Shown: one piece after another, positions 38,901 through 45,206 of the stretch
Numbering within the stretch: the first letter of the stretch is position 1
Layout of the letters: the number at the start of each line of letters is the position of its first letter
Origin: Sulfurospirillum sp.
GTDB taxonomy: Bacteria; Campylobacterota; Campylobacteria; Campylobacterales; Arcobacteraceae
Assembly: GCA_030491005.1 (NCBI GenBank)
Contig: JAKZMJ010000015.1
Coordinates: 124,001-188,000, forward strand
Reading direction: 5' to 3'
DNA: 64,000 nt
Translations under genes and position numbers: made by a program
The notes under the pieces: generated by a model
The model's input: the letters and a program-made list of their open reading frames with translations, nothing else
What the model was told of the DNA's origin: nothing
The model's database searches: none

Positions 38901-41900
38901 ATGCAATTAACAATGGTATAAAAGCCCAAAACTCAGATGGTGATCTTTTTCATGATAGTTTACCTTCTTATGTATCAAGTGCATTAGATAAAAACAATAT
39001 AAAATTAGAAGTATATGAACAAAATGAAAATGGTGAATATAAGAATATACTTGAGTTACTTAATAATTCTGTAGAGTATGAAAAATCTGTAAAAATAATA
39101 AGAGAAGAGCTTAATGGTAAGTATGTTTATAGTATTGCCAATACAAATAATGAAGGTCTTATAAGTAAAAAAGCTAGTATTTCAAATAAAAGTAATTCTT
39201 TATTTTTAGCTATAGATTCACAGATTAATGAACAAAACTATGAAATAGTAACTAATGCTTTAATGGAAAATAAATTAGAAATTACAAATTCACTTGAAAG
39301 TAAAAAGTCAATTGAAAAACTTAGGGAAAAAACAGCACTTGCAGCAAATAAAGCCATAAGTAAAGTAGCAAAAGAAATGTTAAGCGAAATGAATATAGGA
39401 GATTTACGAGTAGATTATAAAGATCAAATCTACTCAGCAATGAAATCAACACTTATTCAATATGGTATATCATATTTTTTTACACCTCTAATTAAAGTAG
39501 CCTTAGGAGCCATTATAGGAAATCCAATCCCAAATGCTGTAAAAACTTTAATAGCAAAAATTGTGACCACTGCAATTGATAGTTTTTTAACACAGTTTGT
39601 ATTGCCAAGTAAGAATTTAAAACCAAATGCAGTTCAAAATATAGATATGAAAAATGACACTATAAGTAAATTTGTTGAGACAGCATTAGAAACATCAGTT
39701 AATACCGTTGTTTGTGGAATTAACAATGGCTTACATACAGGGCTTTATGCAGGTATTTCAAATGCAGCTAATATTAAAAAGAACACATCTGAGGCTAAAT
39801 ATACTAATGAGATTGCTTACTCATATCAACAAGCTATATTAGGTGAAGTAGCTTCAAGTATAGTTGTAGCTGCTTCTAAAGTAAAACTTTTAAAAGAAGG
39901 GAAATATTTTGAGATAAATAAAGAAGAAGTTCGACAAGCACTTAAAAAAGCTTTTAATAATTCAATTATTATTGGTAAAAAAATAGCCAATCAAGAAAAA
40001 ATCAATAATTATTCAATCTTAAGTAGTATGAAAAATAAGACAAGTTGGCTAGAAATGAAAGAAAAGTTTTTGCATAGAGCTGGATCTCAAATAGCAGCTG
40101 AAGTGGGTTCAGGATATTTAGAAACAGTTACTCACAAAGAACATCAAAAAAATGATACTGATAATATGCAATATAGTATGTATGATGGTTCTGAGTCTGG
40201 ATATAATACTTTATATGCAATGCTAGCTAATGCCTCAGGTTCCATGATGTTTAACTCTATACATATTTTAGTTGGACGGGCTCAAAAGTATACTTATGGT
40301 ATAAATACCCAAGATGGCAGTATTAAAGGTGCACAATTTAGTCATTATTTAAAAGATTTAATTACAAAAAATAAAGGAAATGTTGAACTAGAGCATGGTT
40401 TTAAAAGTGGCTTAGCTAATTTATCAAGATTAAATAATACAAATGTTGTAAATACACAAAACAAAGAAAGTATAAATATATTATTAGCTGGTTTATTTTT
40501 TGAACTTAATGCAAATGCAAGAGAAGCAATAGAAAAAAACATAAGCCAAGGAACGCAAGATTTAGATATAACTAGAAATGAAAATCTTGATTTGGCATTT
40601 AAAAAGTTTAATATAACTTATAAAAGTATGCTAGATAATATTAAAAGTATTCAAGAGAATAAAATTTTATCTAATGAAGATAAAGATTTATTAAAAGATA
40701 CTTTAAAAAATAAATTACCAATACTTAAACAAAATGTTCTAAATATTCAAAACTCTATTCCAAATGAAGATAATCATCTAAAAAAACAATTAAGTAATTC
40801 CTTAAATATTATTGATGCAATTACTCAAACATTAGATGGAAATACACAAACGAATAAAACAATTATTTCACCTTATGATAAAAATCATAGTATTGTTTTT
40901 AATCAAGAGTTAAATAGAACTTCAAAAATTGGAAATAAATATTTGTTAATTGAAAAAGTATATTACAATGAAGATGGTCAAAAAATTATAGTATCACCTT
41001 TTATTGATATTCCTATTGGTGCTGAAGTAATTACTCTTCGTCAATATGGAAATACTTTTAAATATATGGAAAATGGAAAAGAAAAAACAATGAAAAAGCA
41101 AAATAAGAATGATGCTTCGCTTAATCTTAGTAGTGCCTTGTTTGAAACTTTTGATTTAGATTTTGATGATAAAAAACTTAAAAATATAATAGATATTACA
41201 AATAAAGTATATGAAAACAATATGAACATAGGACATTTAAATCAGACTAAACCTCACCATGAAGTAAAATTGGATTTTTGGGATAATTTAGGTCAAACAA
41301 AACTAGACAACTTAAATCAAGAAAATGTCAAGAATAAAATGACTAATTATGATCATCAAATTATTATACAAACCCAAGATGATGAAACAGTAAGACAGTA
41401 TGCTACAAATTTAGCACAAAAACATCCAAAGCAAACTACTATTATTCAGATGAGCAAAGATGGAAGTTACAAAGTAGTTTATGGGAAAAGAATATCTGAA
41501 ATTAGAGGAAAATTAAGAATAAGTCCTGTTGGGTATGGAAATATAACTGTAGAGAACAATAAAAAACTTGGGGGTAGAAGTGTTGAAGAACTTGCACAAA
41601 ATTTACAAATATTAAATAATGATTTAACTAATGCAGAAATAAAGAATGTGAGTTTAGTTAGTTGTAAGCTAGGAAGCCATGACAATATAACATCTGATTT
41701 TGGAAAACAGTTATTTGATACACTTCCACAATATCATATAAATGCTGATGTAAGTGTGCGTAGTAATTATATAGCAGTTCAAAGTGATGGAACAAAAATT
41801 ACTTCAGATACGGGAGATGGAAACTGGACTCATAAAAATTTTAAAGATAAAATTATATATAGAAGAGATGAAAGTAAAAATTTACTCAAAGTATCTAGTT

Positions 41901-44707
41901 TTAATAATGATACAAACCAATTATTAACTAATGAGGCAAATAGATTAATAGTAGCAAACAAGGATTTAAGTGCTGTTGATATCAATAAAGTAGGAAATAG
42001 TTTATTAGAAAATTCTATACAAAAACATAGCAAGAATATCACAACTATTGACAATGATAAAATAGAAGATATAAATAATGATATGGAAAAACTACAAGAA
42101 GCAAGTGTAATAAATAAAGATTATTATGAAAAAAATAACAATGCAATAAGTGAAGATGATAATCAAGAAAAAGAAAGAAGTCAAAAGAGAAGTATAAGTG
42201 GAAATATTCAGATAAATGTAGGAGATGGTGAACATACTACTTTATATAAAGGCAGTAATAATATAGATATAAAAATAGGAGATGGTGGACATAAAACAGG
42301 AATGTTTGGCGATAATAATATCTTAATAAGTATAGGAGATAGAAGTGTTAATCAAAAACATACTCAAAAAATAGGTGAGTATGTAGCTTTTGAAGGGGCA
42401 CAAATATTAATAGGACAAAGAAATATAGATTATAATTATGGAAATAGAAATGATTTTATAGTTATGCTTGATAAATCTATTCCTGTATTGCCTTTTGTAA
42501 ATCCGTTTCATGGGGCTAGTGGTATTGCACAAACACTTAAAAAAATAGCCCTATCAAATAAAGATGAACAAGAAAATCTTTGGAGTTTTCAAAAAGCAAA
42601 AATATTTTCAAATTCTATGAGTGTATTAGATATCACAAGTTCTGTAGAATATACAACTTTATTAGATATAAACACTCAAAACCAAGTATCAAGTAGAGGT
42701 GTCAAATATGATACAGAAGCCTATTTAAATAATCGTATAAGTGGGGGAAATGGTTCTGGTGATTTAAAAGTAGAATATAAAGATAGTTTTAAGACATATC
42801 TTAAAGATAGTGGAAAAGCAAAATTTACAAAAATGAAAGAAGCTATTCAAAATACATCTATAAACTTTACACATGCAGGAAGAGGATCTGATATTATCTT
42901 AGCAAATGGAAATTTTTCTTTTATTTTCGCTGATAATATTCAGTCAATATTAGATACAACAATAGCATCATTTTTTGGAATAATGCAACAAGGGTTTACA
43001 AGTACAGGTGCGCCTACAAATACTTTTACATTTTCTTATAGTGATTTAAATACACAAATAGGAAATCAGATTAAAAACAAATTAGCCTTATTAACAGAAG
43101 ATGTAACAATAGGAGAGCTACTTAATTATGATTATAATGAAAGTGGGCATATATATTCAAAAGATGGAAAAAATTTAAATATAAAAAATTTAATAAAAGA
43201 GTTATTTTCTACAATTTTAAAAGATAGTTATAAAGATGTATATTCAGTATTTTCAAATCCTACAAAAATATGGAATACTATTAAAGCTATGGGATCAACG
43301 GGTGTTGATACTATTAAAAATGGTCTTGAAGCATTAGGAATACCTATACATTCTACACCAGAGACAAAAGAAGAGTCTTTAAGTATTGATACAAGTAATG
43401 AAGATACTAATAAACCTTTTGGTTTTTCAGAATTAACTATGCCTTCTATTTTTACTATTTTTAAAATACCTTCAATACTAAATAAAATTCCAGCTTTGCT
43501 AAGAGATTTAAAAAAATCTCTTGTAAGTGATGTTGCTAATATGAAAGATAAAATGCTAGATTTTTTTACACAAACTGGATATATGAAAGATGATGGAGAT
43601 TTAATATTAAGTCTTGGGTCTTCTAATTTTGTTTGGGGAGGTCATGGAAAAGATTTAATAGCATTACTTGGAACAAATAATAATGTTTGGGCAGGAGCTG
43701 GTGATGATGTTGCTTATTTAATGGGTGAGGGAAATACTTTTTCTGGAAATACAGGAAATGATACTGCTATTTTAATGGGACAAAATCATATGTTCATTGG
43801 TGGAAGAGGAGATGATTTTGCAGTATCTTCTGGAAGATATAATACTTTAATAAGTGGAGCTGGAAATGATCAATTATGGGTATTTGGAACACGTGGGAGA
43901 GTTACTGCTGGTAGTGGAGATGATTATGTAGTTGCAACGGGGAACTCTCATGATATTAATACAGGAAGTGGAGATGACTTTAGTGTTGTTATGGGAGCTA
44001 ACAATCTTGTTTTTTTAGGAGATGGAGATGATTGGGCTAAAATCTTTGGAAATAAAAACAAAGTTATTGGTGGTGAAGGTAAAGATACCATTGATATATA
44101 TTCATATAAGGGAATTATTGAAACAGGAAAAGACAATGATACTGTTAAGCTTAGAGCTAAATCAAACAGCAATGCAATTTATACAGGAGATGGTGCTGAT
44201 ACGATTTTTGTAGGTGGATTAAATAATAAATACTTAAGTGGACAAGGTGCTGATATATTTGTAATGACTAAAGAAAATATTGAGGGAGAAATTTTAGATA
44301 TTAGTAGTGAAGATTTTATTATATTTAATAACTTTTCATATAAAAATATTTGGTTTGAGAAAAAAACAAATGATTTAATTATACATACTAACAATGAACT
44401 TGAAAAAGATACAAATAGCTTAAATACTCAAAAATGGTTTGAAGAGTTTGGTGCATTACAAGTAAGTGATTATTTTGAAGATGATAGTAAACGTGCTTCC
44501 ATTGTAACTAGTGCTACGACAAATAGTAAGGGAGAAATTGTTTCTTATACTTACTTAGATAATAATACAATTGATAAACTAGTTGAGATTATGGCAACTG
44601 CTAATCCAAGTAAAGGTGAAGATGGATTTATGAGTAATAAATCAGATACTTTTATAGGACAAATTGAATTATCATGGAGTCAAGGAAAAGATAAACTAGT
44701 GGCTTAA
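29909..44707 (+). CDS. MARTX-type giant RTX toxin, 4,932 residues
   Basis: The start ATG (GWFKNLIKSAGYFFTGTYNG) follows AAGGA and aligns with the opening of Vibrio RtxA. In order: residues 1-530 irregular glycine-rich A-type repeats; 550-1270 about 30 B-type repeats of about 20 residues; 1320-1480 charged coiled coil; 1669-1745 discoidin (F5/8 C)-like domain; 1860-1910 coiled coil; 1953-2395 three tandem modules of about 149 residues; 2400-3780 no recognised domain, with a hydrophobic stretch at 3164-3236; 3783-3984 cysteine protease domain; 4090-4180 MARTX C-terminal repeats; 4560-4795 twelve GxGxD calcium repeats; then an uncleaved type I secretion signal. N- and C-terminal repeats of MARTX toxins deliver effector domains into host cells. 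No known MARTX effector (ACD, RID, ABH, MCF, RRSP) is evident. The cysteine protease His is replaced by Tyr. Export genes follow downstream. Confidence 0.9.
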   Translation: MGWFKNLIKSAGYFFTGTYNGNEGNDNIYAASLNLGWGSGILTKGGDDSVTAAGFNLKIVDTWGDLRVFGAGAWTDISKTGNGNLSYFGASGGLRINHQGERGDIKLRSVSINSVITRIGRIGNMNIWGAGLRTQYKLYTTIGDITIRGIAAYIDVQRGSANILKMMPNNVRDILQNLGLSVGMNLKQMFQQQFGDEASRGNVNILGAGAYIRVNSTVDYGDLTGYTLAGYGSFTRIGISSNINLKVAGINNSIKHHSKYGNTKVIALGGRNYIERKGQYINDGSNGNVHASIAGLRNNIYHGTDYGNTTLYGAAISTLVTREGLVGNVNIYGIGFDTEINIKMLRGALTYIGAGASNRINISGYKNFQNNIHYNPSSYESYKSNINFVGLYNKVNHTTEYGDITVRGGGGYTQVKRRAKHSNLRAFLAGYGNQVELNSLSGNYTFKGAGIANILKNNSKDGYTFVLAAGVGNSLTRRGNGDGNIILLGGGNHISWKGRGNLRAKLGGTTVNHLTKEGDGNNEFILGGVYGNIVNVKGNGRLILGGLGFINKVKKEGNGKTIIVLFGGVNIYHQQGSGNIYAFMLGGGNILNKEGRGSIYTLMAGGVNSIFQKGKGNIYAGLLGGGNIITKLGDGDIYTLLAGGANVLTHIGDGKSIALMFGGVNVLTKIGDGLSVAVMFGTANVFTHIGDGDSIAVMIGTYNIFTKVGGEKGDLNIAVMLGSGNVFTQIGDGDTYAFMAGSVNIFTKVGNGRTIVGMISNANIFTHIGKGMTIALMSGNLNIATKIGDGLTIGVLYQGTIGNIFTHIGNGKTFALLLGSTNIFTKVGNGMTMAVMQGSGNVFTHVGDGISAAVMIGAGSVFTKVGDDITIALMFAPPKNVPFSVGNIFTHIGDGISLAVMYGGKANIFTKVGDGLSIAVMIGGHANIFTHIGDGVSVALMANASANIYTKVGNGLTLALMQGQANIMTHIGDGISVGLAHGKANIITKVGNGELGVGLYGKLNIVTHYSSKKSNTFALVKGDLNIITKIGPLEGLNITINPLDGKVSDPVAQEDRFLARGDLSSNPMKVLNSVVDGMKNLASSTYKDLKNSNGGMLSVVAIGKANIITHIGRGATNVIVHGKANIITKVGNGRSIVFANGQSNIITTVGDGDSLYGVRGKFNIITKVGSGSSVAIAKGRGNIITKIGDGLHIGLMHGKGNLHTVVGDGMVINGQIGSFNINTKVGDGTSISVAKGKYNLNIQYGDGLGIYAGFGRSNISIKIGNGDYYGLAFELNKGKFKDNAKKAVQSLLKELKGTGISILASGTISRLVNGKEDVADTSDKKSSQQMQAPVNLEGSSYSLEEEKVNDENTNDLSSSVTKTNEDGNENNYDKKNTEGSSSSNLENRTKNKTNKSQKAQDNATKDKNKAKRDASKAQNKIDDKNQKVTALRNKTNEVSKKDLKQNASKIQNFIQEELSNESSYYNMKQESTKPSVLNSKAKNKKLLHNTNAQYNLKQETKNITISVQSMGIYIGEGHKSNTIILDNNFKSGDSRWIKFEIGNLVKAIKIKIEFIKNTIKLSTLEAKYSINNRNCNFNKDGISTSLASTSTSIGYGIKNVNINGTQKVGTINQNGMIYDLNINSKKDINTYKYILIQRNSINQDINSKILNLSNIKIISNNQDITKHIQYMKMSSLWNDNYKESNLIDNDNNTFTHTSGKDSNPWIQIKLDKKYNIDELEITGRKNFDHRNKNIQVYLSNEDLSEQNIKLVNPNTYKTYKIIFNGSSGSLEKEQLRLNTIKNTSLDEEQNVQVDLNIIQNGSSLRNEFSKMQNDINSHIKKYSKKVKDTLKKVKSKTQSASNKTDITKQQKESQNSNIKANERKAKAIEASSKHKEKSTKAINDSKLANIKADERKAKAIEASNKYENKSQNVRYNAQEENYRTNTFKIQNTLKSNSLNTNTSFINLFNKSSIKGVNVIKNSLIKSSASAWNAGAFSNKYLDKDGRVSTTVLETNTARMIGLSYKDKDQHYFTIDYALFLEKGGYIFITEKGIGKRTRSQERYTTGDVLSVQREGNIVSYLKNERVFYTSNTKSKGKIYLDTSLNDKGATLMNIVIEKNIYFIKGLSKENNDFIKTSSYGWNSEVFSKDFISIDGSVSATAKETNKARMFGLSNNNGNSSYQSIDYAVYLDNFGQLLVYENANLKGNFGRYQAGDRFSVQRKNGNIYYLKNDKIFYTSLIKSTQKLYLDSSFRDTNATLVDVNIKDDFFTSIEGVEVTNNSLKKTGNNSWNTGAFLAKTIQSDGSVHFSVDETRTNKAIGLSYNKQDNKSFYTIDYAIYLNSNSQFYIMEQGSGKAFLRIYKKEDTFNIQRDGSFIKYYHNKNLIYTSQSTSNKKLYVQTALYDKGATFTNIVLKNKTLLKKDTSDIHSIQDIDKDALINSLNEAKIALRINMRSNNIGSSENYSNMKDKINALKSKISFYKNTLNTINELRKDINNTNNEDSSSIKKRYSMNELPSKQEGIAVNFNGKHLGEKDLLDNDNFSVSNLETILNKLAPNINSEIKTLSNIDTISTKERTFFNDIKKVISNPQILHLKLSDTITAMLVSKDKDFAYAIFQGDKKPLVDATGSLRNQFNVSSHTLDYISLKSLQENGSSGLSSLVSILASSDFNTLDEMQKSKIFSEQERSIYIKNTLYSSRMWKSEHITSILESIDSMREKDKYILSIKDKELQEIYRQEKSFSSQNIVNDTNNINSNDKSNNLEDSNFANNDTSSYDNSDDNSNNSNTNLKDESHGFKNVFSTNTKDILKAIDQGVSTVSLNQNINTKFEDIISLNTSLQHKDLSSLQFSKKHIKTLQRDGKISLVTNIEDKEITFKSNNSENSYNYKAIYNEIDKKYDIFYKTENNSYNSLKIFEGYNTNNLELNKNNVKNLIKVDGVKTQYFNGGKKIKLETSLGEVYNIELNKDNKTYSIYKEIHNKQVQLKVNEHTFNEGDNPKLILDKNAKRNLKNIDFEEIYNNAINNGIKAQNSDGDLFHDSLPSYVSSALDKNNIKLEVYEQNENGEYKNILELLNNSVEYEKSVKIIREELNGKYVYSIANTNNEGLISKKASISNKSNSLFLAIDSQINEQNYEIVTNALMENKLEITNSLESKKSIEKLREKTALAANKAISKVAKEMLSEMNIGDLRVDYKDQIYSAMKSTLIQYGISYFFTPLIKVALGAIIGNPIPNAVKTLIAKIVTTAIDSFLTQFVLPSKNLKPNAVQNIDMKNDTISKFVETALETSVNTVVCGINNGLHTGLYAGISNAANIKKNTSEAKYTNEIAYSYQQAILGEVASSIVVAASKVKLLKEGKYFEINKEEVRQALKKAFNNSIIIGKKIANQEKINNYSILSSMKNKTSWLEMKEKFLHRAGSQIAAEVGSGYLETVTHKEHQKNDTDNMQYSMYDGSESGYNTLYAMLANASGSMMFNSIHILVGRAQKYTYGINTQDGSIKGAQFSHYLKDLITKNKGNVELEHGFKSGLANLSRLNNTNVVNTQNKESINILLAGLFFELNANAREAIEKNISQGTQDLDITRNENLDLAFKKFNITYKSMLDNIKSIQENKILSNEDKDLLKDTLKNKLPILKQNVLNIQNSIPNEDNHLKKQLSNSLNIIDAITQTLDGNTQTNKTIISPYDKNHSIVFNQELNRTSKIGNKYLLIEKVYYNEDGQKIIVSPFIDIPIGAEVITLRQYGNTFKYMENGKEKTMKKQNKNDASLNLSSALFETFDLDFDDKKLKNIIDITNKVYENNMNIGHLNQTKPHHEVKLDFWDNLGQTKLDNLNQENVKNKMTNYDHQIIIQTQDDETVRQYATNLAQKHPKQTTIIQMSKDGSYKVVYGKRISEIRGKLRISPVGYGNITVENNKKLGGRSVEELAQNLQILNNDLTNAEIKNVSLVSCKLGSHDNITSDFGKQLFDTLPQYHINADVSVRSNYIAVQSDGTKITSDTGDGNWTHKNFKDKIIYRRDESKNLLKVSSFNNDTNQLLTNEANRLIVANKDLSAVDINKVGNSLLENSIQKHSKNITTIDNDKIEDINNDMEKLQEASVINKDYYEKNNNAISEDDNQEKERSQKRSISGNIQINVGDGEHTTLYKGSNNIDIKIGDGGHKTGMFGDNNILISIGDRSVNQKHTQKIGEYVAFEGAQILIGQRNIDYNYGNRNDFIVMLDKSIPVLPFVNPFHGASGIAQTLKKIALSNKDEQENLWSFQKAKIFSNSMSVLDITSSVEYTTLLDINTQNQVSSRGVKYDTEAYLNNRISGGNGSGDLKVEYKDSFKTYLKDSGKAKFTKMKEAIQNTSINFTHAGRGSDIILANGNFSFIFADNIQSILDTTIASFFGIMQQGFTSTGAPTNTFTFSYSDLNTQIGNQIKNKLALLTEDVTIGELLNYDYNESGHIYSKDGKNLNIKNLIKELFSTILKDSYKDVYSVFSNPTKIWNTIKAMGSTGVDTIKNGLEALGIPIHSTPETKEESLSIDTSNEDTNKPFGFSELTMPSIFTIFKIPSILNKIPALLRDLKKSLVSDVANMKDKMLDFFTQTGYMKDDGDLILSLGSSNFVWGGHGKDLIALLGTNNNVWAGAGDDVAYLMGEGNTFSGNTGNDTAILMGQNHMFIGGRGDDFAVSSGRYNTLISGAGNDQLWVFGTRGRVTAGSGDDYVVATGNSHDINTGSGDDFSVVMGANNLVFLGDGDDWAKIFGNKNKVIGGEGKDTIDIYSYKGIIETGKDNDTVKLRAKSNSNAIYTGDGADTIFVGGLNNKYLSGQGADIFVMTKENIEGEILDISSEDFIIFNNFSYKNIWFEKKTNDLIIHTNNELEKDTNSLNTQKWFEEFGALQVSDYFEDDSKRASIVTSATTNSKGEIVSYTYLDNNTIDKLVEIMATANPSKGEDGFMSNKSDTFIGQIELSWSQGKDKLVA
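31560..33720 (+). repeat. MARTX B-type repeats with alternating TK/TH
   Basis: About 30 in-frame repeats of about 20 residues with the consensus GDGxSIAVMxGxxNIFTK/HV. The residue after T alternates K and H through most of the array (ITK, LTH, LTK, FTH, FTK, FTQ and so on). The true unit is therefore a pair of about 40 residues, as in Vibrio RtxA. One pair is interrupted by an insert of about 70 residues around 33000-33200. These repeats are thought to build a beta-solenoid that forms the translocation pore. Confidence 0.85.
35765..37095 (+). repeat. three tandem lectin-like modules in the toxin
   Basis: Modules begin at about 35765, 36214 and 36662 (residues 1953, 2102 and 2252), a period of about 149 residues. 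Each has a VxNNSLxKTxxxxWNxGAF opening, a central IDYAxYL, a YxxGDxxxVQR segment and a closing YTSxxxxxxKLYLDTxxxxxGAT. The copies are diverged (not recent duplications). The pattern matches concanavalin-like surface-binding domains known from secreted bacterial proteins, so carbohydrate or cell-surface binding is inferred. Confidence 0.7.
41257..41860 (+). other. MARTX cysteine protease domain with Tyr at the catalytic His position
   Basis: Residues 3783-3984 follow the Vibrio CPD closely: YDHQIIIQTQDDETV, NLAQKHPKQTTIIQMS, YKVVYGKR, GKLRISPVGYG, LGGRSVEELA, SLVSCKLGS and VSVRSNYIAV. The nucleophilic Cys is kept (codon 41663-41665, residue 3919). The catalytic His of the GHG motif is Tyr (TAT at 41534-41536, residue 3876), one base change from CAT. 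In studied toxins this domain is activated by inositol hexakisphosphate and cuts out the effectors. Whether it is active here is doubtful. Confidence 0.8.
43600..44290 (+). repeat. C-terminal RTX calcium-binding repeats
   Basis: Twelve GxGxD-type motifs (GGHGKD, GAGDD, GNTGND, GGRGDD, GAGND, GSGDD twice, GDGDD, GGEGKD, GKDND, GDGAD, GQGAD) spaced about 18-20 residues apart. They match the C-terminal RTX block of MARTX toxins that folds on calcium after type I export. About 140 residues follow, which should hold the secretion signal. Confidence 0.88.
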
Positions 44708-44809
44708 AGAATATTTCATATATTCAAATGAATAATGAATCCTTATTTTAGCTAAGTTTAATTATAAAATATAAATTTAAAACTTATTATATGTTTTATT
44801 TTTCTATCG

Positions 44810-44815
44810 TATAAT
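44810..44815 (+). promoter_or_regulatory. -10 box for the small gene after the toxin
   Basis: TATAAT at 44810-44815, 16 bases before the AAAAAAGGATAA leader of the ATG at 44832. No clear -35 is seen, as is common in Campylobacterota. It suggests the secretion operon can be transcribed separately from the toxin gene. Confidence 0.45.
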
Positions 44816-44831
44816 AAAGAAAAAAGGATAA

Positions 44832-45119
44832 ATGATGGAAGATATATATGCAGACACAATAGTTGGAATTAACTTTAATAATGGTGTTGTAAAAATGGTT
44901 TTAGCAAATCAAGATTTAGAAAATATATTATCACAAGATGATAAAACCAATAATGATATAAAAATGAAAAGTACAAAGGTTATAAATATGTCATTACCAG
45001 GGTTTTTATATTCTGTTTCAGTAATTGAGAATCTACTAAAAGATCAAAAAATGATTGATACAATTGAAGCATATAAAAAAGCAGGTATTTTAAAATCAGA
45101 CGATAAAAAAGTTAAATAA
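44832..45119 (+). CDS. small cytoplasmic protein between toxin and secretion genes
   Basis: 95 residues, no signal peptide or membrane helix. The sequence reads DTIVGINFNNGVVKMVLANQ, then a charged linker, then INMSLPGFLYSVSVIENLLK and a C-terminal helix. It has a good AAGGA ribosome binding site. Its position matches that of accessory genes in RTX loci (rtxH lies upstream of rtxC-rtxA in Vibrio), but it is far too small to be the RtxC acyltransferase. A role in toxin production or secretion is inferred from location only. Confidence 0.6.
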   Translation: MMEDIYADTIVGINFNNGVVKMVLANQDLENILSQDDKTNNDIKMKSTKVINMSLPGFLYSVSVIENLLKDQKMIDTIEAYKKAGILKSDDKKVK

Positions 45120-45206
45120 AAATATACCTATTTAATTTAAACATAACTTTTAATTTGGAGGTATCCATATTCTTTTACTTTAAATAATATTTTTAAAGGA
45201 TACAAA

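Noticed and set aside
44832-45119. Candidate RtxC acyltransferase
   Set aside because: Only 95 residues and no acyltransferase His/Asp motif; RtxC proteins are about 150-170 residues.
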